From NCBI GenBank assembly GCA_943789105.1, contig CALSSW010000005.1, positions 124,001 to 188,000 on the forward strand: a stretch of DNA of 64,000 bases, given 5' to 3'. The notes under the pieces were generated by a model that did not search any database, was not told the origin of the DNA, and worked only from the letters and a program-made list of their open reading frames with translations. The stretch is from an uncultured Ulvibacter sp. Its GTDB lineage: Bacteria > Bacteroidota > Bacteroidia > Flavobacteriales > Flavobacteriaceae. Both the position numbers and the translations under genes were made by a program. Shown in pieces: positions 19,465-25,977 of this stretch (its first letter is position 1; each line of letters opens with the position of its first letter).

Positions 19465-20817
19465 ATGGAACAAGCAAGTATTGCTGTAGGACTCGATATA
19501 GGAACAACAAAGATTGTTGCTATGGTAGGCAGGGAGAATGAATATGGTAAAATGGAAATTCTAGGAATTGGTAAATCCAAGAGTTTGGGAGTGCACCGAG
19601 GGGTTGTAAATAATATCACCCAAACCATACAATCTATCCAACAGGCTATCACAGATGCAGAAACTTCTTCTGGAATTAAAATAGAAGATGTGGTGGTGGG
19701 TATTGCAGGGCAGCACATACGAAGTCTTCAGCACAGTGATTATATCACCAGGTCAAACAGTGATGAGGTGATTGATGTTAATGATATTGATAACCTATGC
19801 AATCAAGTCCATAAGTTAGTAATGCTTCCTGGTGAAGAAATTATACATGTCTTGCCACAAGATTTTAAAGTAGATGGGCAGGCAGAGATAAAGGAGCCAA
19901 TAGGAATGTACGGCGGGCGTTTGGAAGCCAACTTCCATGTAGTTGTTGGGCAAGTAGCTTCTATAAAAAACATTGGTCGTTGCGTTAAAAGTGCTGGATT
20001 GGAGCTCAGTGGTATTACACTAGAGCCACTAGCTTCTGCAAATGCAGTACTCAGTCAAGAAGAAAAAGAGGCAGGTGTTGCCCTTATTGACATAGGTGGT
20101 GGAACCACAGATTTAGCCATTTTTAAAGACGGTATTATACGCCACACTGCGGTAATCCCTTTTGGAGGAAATGTCATTACAGAAGACATCAAAGAAGGAT
20201 GCAGTATTATTGAAAAGCAAGCAGAATTGCTTAAAATAAAATTTGGATCTGCATGGCCTGGAGAAAATAGAGATAATGAAATTGTTTCTATTCCTGGATT
20301 AAGAGGTAGAGATCCTAAAGAAATAACATTAAAAAACCTGTCAAAAATTATCCATGCACGAGTGGTTGAAATTATCGAACAGGTATATTTAGAAATAAAA
20401 AATTACGGCCACGAAGAGCAAAAAAAGAAATTAATTGCTGGAATTGTTTTAACGGGTGGAGGTGCTCAATTACAGCATTTAAAACAATTGGTGGAGTACA
20501 TAACGGGTATGGATACCAGGATAGGATATCCTAATGAGCATTTGGCCGGAGATAGTGATAGTGAAACCACAAGCCCACTATATGCAACTGCCGTTGGCCT
20601 TGTGATGAATAGTTTGGAGAGTAAAGCCCGTGCCAATAGAATTGCAAAACCAGAAGATGAAGGCCCAACAGGTGACGGGCCAACCCCAGGTGATGATGAT
20701 TCAGTGAATCCTGAGGGAGAAACTGGTGATTCTCCACCAGAGCCAGATAAGCCGCGCACGAGTATTTTTGATACTTGGGCTGAGAAGTTTAAGCAATTTC
20801 TTGACAACGCAGAATAA
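19465..20817 (+). CDS. ftsA: Cell division protein FtsA
   Basis: Actin-like membrane tether for FtsZ. 450 residues with phosphate 1 VGLDIGTTKIVAM, phosphate 2 DIGGGTTDLAIF and the adenosine motif GIVLTGGGAQL. After the ATPase fold (to about 395) comes an acidic Pro/Gly-rich linker, then a C-terminal amphipathic helix (about 435-450, FDTWAEKFKQFL) suited to membrane binding. ftsZ follows after 48 bases. Confidence 0.95.
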   Translation: MEQASIAVGLDIGTTKIVAMVGRENEYGKMEILGIGKSKSLGVHRGVVNNITQTIQSIQQAITDAETSSGIKIEDVVVGIAGQHIRSLQHSDYITRSNSDEVIDVNDIDNLCNQVHKLVMLPGEEIIHVLPQDFKVDGQAEIKEPIGMYGGRLEANFHVVVGQVASIKNIGRCVKSAGLELSGITLEPLASANAVLSQEEKEAGVALIDIGGGTTDLAIFKDGIIRHTAVIPFGGNVITEDIKEGCSIIEKQAELLKIKFGSAWPGENRDNEIVSIPGLRGRDPKEITLKNLSKIIHARVVEIIEQVYLEIKNYGHEEQKKKLIAGIVLTGGGAQLQHLKQLVEYITGMDTRIGYPNEHLAGDSDSETTSPLYATAVGLVMNSLESKARANRIAKPEDEGPTGDGPTPGDDDSVNPEGETGDSPPEPDKPRTSIFDTWAEKFKQFLDNAE

Positions 20818-20865
20818 AAGATACTGTAATTAAAATATATATTAACCCTCGCAAAAAAAAAGTAT

Positions 20866-23019
20866 ATGCCAGAATTTGACAACATATCGTTCGATCTGCC
20901 CAAAAACCAATCAAATGTCATTAAAGTAATTGGCGTTGGTGGTGGTGGTAGTAATGCAATAAATCACATGTTTAATCAAGGGATTAAAGGTGTAGATTTT
21001 GTGATTTGTAACACAGATGCACAAGCATTAGAGAACAGTGCTGTTCCAAATAAAATCCAATTAGGTATAGATCTTACAGAGGGTCTTGGGGCTGGAGCCA
21101 ATCCTAAAATTGGAGAACAATCTGCTGTTGAGAGTATGGCAGACATTAAAAGCATGCTTACCACCAATACAAAGATGATTTTTATCACCGCTGGTATGGG
21201 AGGAGGAACGGGTACAGGAGCTGCGCCAATAATAGCGAGAATGGCAAAAGATCTTGATATTTTAACTGTTGGTATTGTTACCATTCCTTTTCACTTTGAG
21301 GGAACCATGCGTAACGATCAGGCACAAATTGGTGTAGAAAATTTACGTCAAAATGTAGACAGCTTGGTTGTTATTAATAATAATAAATTGCGTGATGTTT
21401 ACGGAAATCTTGGGTTTAAAGCTGGGTTTTCTAAAGCAGACGAGGTACTGGCCACTGCAGCGCGTGGAATTGCAGAGGTAATTACACATCACTACACACA
21501 AAATATTGATTTACGTGACGCCAAAACAGTGTTGTCTAACAGTGGTACTGCTATTATGGGTAGTGCAACTTCAAGTGGTGCCAATCGTGCGCAAATTGCT
21601 ATTAACAAAGCGCTAGACTCCCCACTTTTAAATGATAATAAGATTGCTGGAGCTAAAAATGTACTATTACTTATTGTATCTGGTACAGAAGAAATAACCA
21701 TAGATGAAATTGGAGAAATAAGTGATCATATACAGGCAGAAGCTGGTCATGGAGCCAATATTATTATGGGTGTTGGCGATGACGAAACACTAGATGGATC
21801 TGTTTCTATTACAGTTATTGCGACAGGATTTGATGCAGAGCAGCAAAATGAAATTACAAATACAGAGACTAAAAAAATTATTCATACCCTTGGCGACGAG
21901 GCTAAGGCGCAACTAGACCTAACTCCTAATGTAACAGCAACACAAGTAGTGCTTCCACAGCAACCTTTAACAGATGTTACTGCTAGCGAGGTTTCACAAG
22001 ATCCTATTATAGTGCATACACTTTTCGAAGTAGATGAGCAAGAGGATACAGTACCTCAACAAGGTACAACTCAAACCCAGGAGGATCCATTTGAGGGATA
22101 TATTGCCACCACAGACCTTATCAAGAATATTGATATAGAATCTAACCTAGTTGACATCCATTGTCTTGCAGAGTTTGAGCAATTGGTTATCAATGAAGTT
22201 AGTGTAAATAATTTTGAGGTAATAAGCCCTGAGATTGTTTCTCCTAAAGCTAAAGAAGGTCAAGAACTTACTGAAGTTTCTGCCCTTGAGCAAGAGGCAG
22301 CCCAAGAGTTTGAGATCAATGACATAGAAGAGGATGTTATCCCTGAAAAGGAAACTGCCCAAGAGCCTATGCTAATGTTTGATATGCCTTTGCATGATAG
22401 CCCCCATGAGCAGGATACAGTGGTACACTCATTAGAAGAAACAGTTATAGCACAAGAGCAAGAAGAGACAGCCCTAGAAATAGAATTGCAGCCTGATGTT
22501 GTAGCTGCTGATGTTGAAGATATTGAGCTAACAGATCACCTAGAGGTGGTTCCTGTTAGCGAGGTTTCTAAAGGTGGAGTGGTAACGCGATATAGTCTTG
22601 ATGATTATACAGCCAAAGAAGAAGAGTTGACGAGTGCTACTGCAGCCCAGGCGCCTCAAGTAACAGAAGTTTTAGAGGAAGAAGAGGAGCTTGTTTTTGA
22701 AACAAAGATTGTGGAGCCAGCACCCCAAGAGAAGGAGCTTGAAAACGCGCCACAAGACCCAATAAATACTCCTATTTCTAAATTACTGCGTGATCGTACA
22801 GAGGAGCGTAAGCGTAAGATGAAAGATTTTAACTATAAATTCAGAAACAGCGCCTCAAAGATTGACGATATTGAGAAGCAGCCAGCTTATAAAAGAGCAG
22901 GGATTGAGCTAGATGATGTTTCTAGCGAGGTACATCTTTCAAGAACTTCAGTAAGTGATGATGATGACGAGATAGAATTAAAAAGCAACAATAGTTTTTT
23001 ACACGATAATGTAGATTAA
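20866..23019 (+). CDS. ftsZ: Cell division protein FtsZ with long acidic C-terminal extension
   Basis: Tubulin-like GTPase forming the Z ring. The GTPase region (about 1-330) has GVGGGGSNAINHM, the tubulin signature GGGTGTGAAP near 111-120, and NNDALR-region equivalents. The 717-residue total is almost twice E. coli FtsZ: residues from about 335 to 640 form an acidic E/Q/V-rich low-complexity linker, then a conserved basic end (RDRTEERKRKMKDFNYKF, KQPAYKRAGIEL) and an acidic tail. The conserved end probably binds FtsA. A strong terminator follows. Confidence 0.96.
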   Translation: MPEFDNISFDLPKNQSNVIKVIGVGGGGSNAINHMFNQGIKGVDFVICNTDAQALENSAVPNKIQLGIDLTEGLGAGANPKIGEQSAVESMADIKSMLTTNTKMIFITAGMGGGTGTGAAPIIARMAKDLDILTVGIVTIPFHFEGTMRNDQAQIGVENLRQNVDSLVVINNNKLRDVYGNLGFKAGFSKADEVLATAARGIAEVITHHYTQNIDLRDAKTVLSNSGTAIMGSATSSGANRAQIAINKALDSPLLNDNKIAGAKNVLLLIVSGTEEITIDEIGEISDHIQAEAGHGANIIMGVGDDETLDGSVSITVIATGFDAEQQNEITNTETKKIIHTLGDEAKAQLDLTPNVTATQVVLPQQPLTDVTASEVSQDPIIVHTLFEVDEQEDTVPQQGTTQTQEDPFEGYIATTDLIKNIDIESNLVDIHCLAEFEQLVINEVSVNNFEVISPEIVSPKAKEGQELTEVSALEQEAAQEFEINDIEEDVIPEKETAQEPMLMFDMPLHDSPHEQDTVVHSLEETVIAQEQEETALEIELQPDVVAADVEDIELTDHLEVVPVSEVSKGGVVTRYSLDDYTAKEEELTSATAAQAPQVTEVLEEEEELVFETKIVEPAPQEKELENAPQDPINTPISKLLRDRTEERKRKMKDFNYKFRNSASKIDDIEKQPAYKRAGIELDDVSSEVHLSRTSVSDDDDEIELKSNNSFLHDNVD

Positions 23020-23064
23020 TTGCTAGTGTCTCTGGCACCGTGATACATTTTTGCATCTACTTTT

Positions 23065-23098
23065 AAAAAACCCATTATTACCTATTAATGGGTTTTTT
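23065..23098 (+). terminator. Intrinsic terminator after ftsZ
   Basis: A perfect 13-bp stem, AAAAAACCCATTA pairing with TAATGGGTTTTTT, around an 8-base loop and ending in a T run. It closes the dcw cluster 45 bases after ftsZ. Confidence 0.85.
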
Positions 23099-23158
23099 AT
23101 AGCCATGGCTATAAAAGTTAATTTCCTATCTTCGTGGTCTAAATTTACAAGCGTACCT

Positions 23159-23611
23159 ATGAGTTTATCAACAAAGATTATGGAGGCCATGAAAATGGCT
23201 ATGAAAAGTAAAGACACCCTTGCCCTGCAAGCACTGCGGTCAGTGAAGAGTGCGATACTATTGGCTCAAACACAAAGTGGAGCAAAACAAGATCTTAGCC
23301 CTGAGGATGAAATAAAACTACTTCAAAAATTGGTAAAACAGCGCAAAGATAGTGCTGCTATTTTCGCTACTCAAGGACGCTCAGATTTGGCAGATCCAGA
23401 ACTAGCAGAAGCTGCAGTAATTGAGCAGTTTTTACCACAGCAACTAAGTGAAGTTGAGGTGGCTGCAATGGTAGATAAGGCTATTGAGGCCACAGGCGCA
23501 AGCGCTATGGGAGATATGGGCAAGGTAATGGGCATGGTTACTAAAGAAGTAGCTGGAAGAGCAGACGGGAAAACCATCAGCACACTTGTAAAGGCGCGCC
23601 TATCAAATTAA
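23159..23611 (+). CDS. GatB/YqeY domain-containing protein
   Basis: YqeY-family protein of 150 residues, related to the tail domain of the amidotransferase GatB; suspected tRNA-dependent amidase partner, function not established. The frame is open further upstream, but MSLSTKIMEAMKMAMKSKD is the family N-terminus, and an upstream start would place the ftsZ terminator inside the gene, so the ATG at 23159 is chosen. Motifs LRSVKSAIL, IEQFLPQQLS, MGDMGKVMGMV and KTISTLVKARL are typical. It follows ftsZ, as is usual in Flavobacteriaceae. Confidence 0.92.
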   Translation: MSLSTKIMEAMKMAMKSKDTLALQALRSVKSAILLAQTQSGAKQDLSPEDEIKLLQKLVKQRKDSAAIFATQGRSDLADPELAEAAVIEQFLPQQLSEVEVAAMVDKAIEATGASAMGDMGKVMGMVTKEVAGRADGKTISTLVKARLSN

Positions 23612-23626
23612 AAAATATAACAATAC

Positions 23627-23650
23627 AACACCTATAGTATAGGTGTTTTT
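23627..23650 (+). terminator. Intrinsic terminator after yqeY
   Basis: AACACCT pairs with AGGTGTT around a 7-base loop (inner bases can pair further), followed by a T run that ends exactly where the tRNA gene begins. Confidence 0.7.
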
Positions 23651-23724
23651 GGCCTAGTAGTTCAACTGGATAGAATATCAGATTTCGGCTCTGACGGTTG
23701 GAGGTTCGAATCCTCTCTGGGTCA
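23651..23724 (+). tRNA. tRNA-Arg (anticodon TCG)
   Basis: A 74-base cloverleaf: acceptor GGCCTAG with CTGGGTC, D arm GTTC/GAAT, anticodon stem TCAGA/TCTGA with loop TTTCGGC giving anticodon TCG, T arm GGAGG/CCTCT with loop TTCGAAT, discriminator A. CCA is not encoded. It would read CGN arginine codons. It sits between yqeY and a surface-protein block. Confidence 0.95.
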
Positions 23725-23938
23725 CTTTTATTCCCAAGTATAATTTTTTATCCTTGGGGATAATTTTTATTTATTTCTTTTCTTCCTAAATTATTTATAT
23801 TTGAATAAACAAATTTCACAAACAGCCCATAAAAAAACAACAACCCCGAAGTGTATAGAACTTCTCAACAGGGACTTATTTTATTAGCGTTATTATAGAA
23901 GGTTCCAAATAGACTAATAAGTATAAAATTATCAAGCA

Positions 23939-24919
23939 ATGAAAAAAATAACTCTAATTATAATCATGATGTTTTCATCATTTAGTAATGCCCAGGTTGG
24001 TATTAATACTGATATACCAGATGCTTCTTCAGTATTAGACATTAATTCAACAACAGGAGGTATTTTAATTCCAAGAATGACAGAAGCTCAGCGAGATGCA
24101 ATTGTTTCACCAGCGGTAGGGTTGATGATTTATCAAATAGATGAAGTCTCAGGGTTTTATTTTTATGATGTAAACTCTTGGACAAAAATTGATGGTGGTA
24201 CCGATGGTGGTAATGCTCAACTTGGTGGTTTACAAAATTATAATGGGGACCTAGTTTCTGATAATCACTTAACATTTGAAGGTCAAGTAAGTGGGACATT
24301 GAACCCCACTATCGTTACAAGTGGAGCTCCAATGGAACCTATCGTTGTTCCCGCAGGAAAACTCTACAATATAAAATACTTGTACATAAACAAAACAGGT
24401 ACTAATCATAAATCTGCCTTTTACGTTGATGGTTTTCCTCTTTGGGGAACCGAGGATGGCCCTGATGAAGTTGATTTTTGGCTACATGAAGGACAACAAC
24501 TTACTATGTCTTACGGGGGTTGGTCTGGTCAAAATGGTTCATATGGAGATCAATGGTATGTACTAGTGCATGTATATGACCAACCTAGTACTTCAAATTT
24601 TTTAACATTTGAAGGTCAAGTAAGTGGGACATTGAACCCCACTATCGTTACTAGCGGAGCTCCAATGGATCCTATCGTTGTTCCCGCAGGAAAAATCTAC
24701 AATATAAAATACTTGTATATAGATAAATCAGGTACTAATCATAAATCTGCCTTTTACGTTGATAATTTTCCTCTTTGGGGAACCGAAGATGGCCCTGATG
24801 AAGTTAATTTTTGGCTACATGAAGGACAACAACTTACTATGTCTTACGGGGGTTGGTCTGGTCAAAATGGCTCATATGGAGATCAATGGTATGTACTAGT
24901 ACATGTATATGAACGATAA
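23939..24919 (+). CDS. Secreted surface protein with duplicated beta-rich domain
   Basis: A 326-residue exported protein of unknown function. A signal peptide (1-18, cut after SNA) is followed by a module (19-85, QVGINTDIPDASSVLDI ... GGILIPRMTEAQRDAI ... GFYFYD) that also starts the collagen-like protein at 25978. Then come two nearly identical domains of about 105 residues (about 111-214 and 222-325), each with GQVSGTLNPTIVTSGAP, FPLWGTEDGPDEV and SYGGWSGQNGSYGDQWYV. No type IX sorting domain is seen. Likely an adhesin or binding protein, by inference from N-terminal module and repeats. Confidence 0.85.
   Translation: MKKITLIIIMMFSSFSNAQVGINTDIPDASSVLDINSTTGGILIPRMTEAQRDAIVSPAVGLMIYQIDEVSGFYFYDVNSWTKIDGGTDGGNAQLGGLQNYNGDLVSDNHLTFEGQVSGTLNPTIVTSGAPMEPIVVPAGKLYNIKYLYINKTGTNHKSAFYVDGFPLWGTEDGPDEVDFWLHEGQQLTMSYGGWSGQNGSYGDQWYVLVHVYDQPSTSNFLTFEGQVSGTLNPTIVTSGAPMDPIVVPAGKIYNIKYLYIDKSGTNHKSAFYVDNFPLWGTEDGPDEVNFWLHEGQQLTMSYGGWSGQNGSYGDQWYVLVHVYER
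24269..24912 (+). repeat. 333-bp-period tandem duplication inside a surface-protein gene
   Basis: Copies 24269-24579 and 24602-24912 match at nearly every base at an exact 333-bp offset, joined by a short linker. In protein the copies differ at about seven positions, mostly conservative (Glu/Asp, Leu/Ile, Thr/Ser). This indicates a recent duplication or ongoing gene conversion. Confidence 0.92.
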
Positions 24920-25024
24920 TTTTCTCATTCTTTATCTTCAAAAACTAAATTAAAAAAAACTACACGAAAAGTTCGAACTTTTATAAGTTTGGGTCACGAA
25001 TAAATCAACAAAAAAGTTGAAACA

Positions 25025-25057
25025 AAGCAAGCTCAAAATAAAAGAGCTTGCTTTTTT
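25025..25057 (+). terminator. Intrinsic terminator in the surface-protein block
   Basis: AAGCAAGCTC pairs perfectly with GAGCTTGCTT around a 9-base A-rich loop, followed by a T run. It lies 105 bases after the stop of the duplicated-domain protein. Confidence 0.8.
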
Positions 25058-25110
25058 ATTTTGGGTGTTGCTGATGTTTCTTTTGTTGATTTTCAAAGCG
25101 GAGCTTTTGA

Positions 25111-25261
25111 GGATCAGCGCAGCTAATCCTCTCTCGTGTACTATAAAGAAGCCTCGCTTGCGTGTTTTTTTTATTTGCACTATTTTCAAATCGCCGAGCA
25201 ATAAGGATCAGCGCAGCTAATCCTATTTCGTGTAATATAAAAAAGCCTCGCTTGAGTGTTT
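25111..25261. repeat. Two 57-bp direct repeats with internal hairpin
   Basis: Copies at 25111-25167 and 25205-25261 differ at 5 of 57 bases and lie 94 bp apart. Each begins with GGATCAGCGCAGCTAATCC, an imperfect palindrome able to form an 8-bp stem with one mismatch and a GCA loop, and continues through AAGCCTCGCTTG. The arrangement is like REP-type intergenic elements. They occupy most of the 367-base gap 24920-25286, which otherwise holds only the terminator at 25025 and an A-rich leader to the next gene; I see no gene there. Confidence 0.85.
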
Positions 25262-25286
25262 ATAGTTTTATACATATCTTAGTAAA

Positions 25287-25976
25287 ATGTTTAAAGCTAT
25301 CGTTATTTTTTTGATATTTTCTTTGGTGAGTTATGGTCAAATAATTTCTTTGAGTCCAGAGAGTTCTCTTTTTATAGAGTCTAACAGCTCGGTTTCTTTT
25401 GATGGGTTGGAGCTTGCTCCAAACAGTGCTCATTTAATTGCAGGACCAAATACCATAGACCGCTCTTTGGTACCAGTGGTGGTGGGTGATAATTCAAGTA
25501 TTAATAGAGTGTATGCCATCTCTAGTGCGATAACAAATTACCAAGGAGTTGTAACTTTTCTTTACAAGGATAGTGAGCTTAATGATATAGAGGAGTCTAG
25601 TTTGGTGCTAGAGTTTTTGGGTGCAGATGGTATTTGGATAAATGTTGCGCCTATTATAGATTATATAAAAAACACCCTAACCTATAATCTTACAGATTTT
25701 ACTGCAGTAACTGCCAGTGACGGCTCTGCAACACTTACCGTTATACCTTTAGAGCATAGCCCTAGTATAGGTGTGTATCCAAACCCAACCTCTGGAGTAT
25801 TATATATTGTTTCTAGAGAGCCACAGCATGCTACACTATTTAGTATAACAGGCCAAAAAATACTAGAAACTAACGCTAGTGAGTTAAATTTTGAAATTTT
25901 ACCCTCGGGCGTTTATCTGCTTCATTTACAGAATTCTAAAAAACAAATTTCCACATTCAAAATACTAAGAGAATAA
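25287..25976 (+). CDS. Type IX secretion cargo protein (type A sorting domain)
   Basis: A 229-residue exported protein: signal peptide (1-17, ending SYG), an unidentified beta-rich region (about 18-155), and a C-terminal type A sorting domain (about 163-229, VYPNPTSGVLYI, LFSITGQKIL, LPSGVYLLHL, then Lys/Arg-rich KILRE). This domain directs export by the PorT-dependent type IX system and surface anchoring. The collagen-like gene starts one base after its stop, so they are cotranscribed. Confidence 0.88.
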   Translation: MFKAIVIFLIFSLVSYGQIISLSPESSLFIESNSSVSFDGLELAPNSAHLIAGPNTIDRSLVPVVVGDNSSINRVYAISSAITNYQGVVTFLYKDSELNDIEESSLVLEFLGADGIWINVAPIIDYIKNTLTYNLTDFTAVTASDGSATLTVIPLEHSPSIGVYPNPTSGVLYIVSREPQHATLFSITGQKILETNASELNFEILPSGVYLLHLQNSKKQISTFKILRE

Positions 25977-25977
25977 T

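Noticed and set aside
23051-23158. N-terminal extension of the YqeY-type gene
   Set aside because: It would lie across the strong ftsZ terminator and adds residues not found in the family.
24950-25201. Minus-strand open frame of 83 codons across the 57-bp repeat
   Set aside because: It runs through the terminator hairpin and repeats, has no family likeness and no ribosome or promoter signal; it is a by-product of the repeat sequence.
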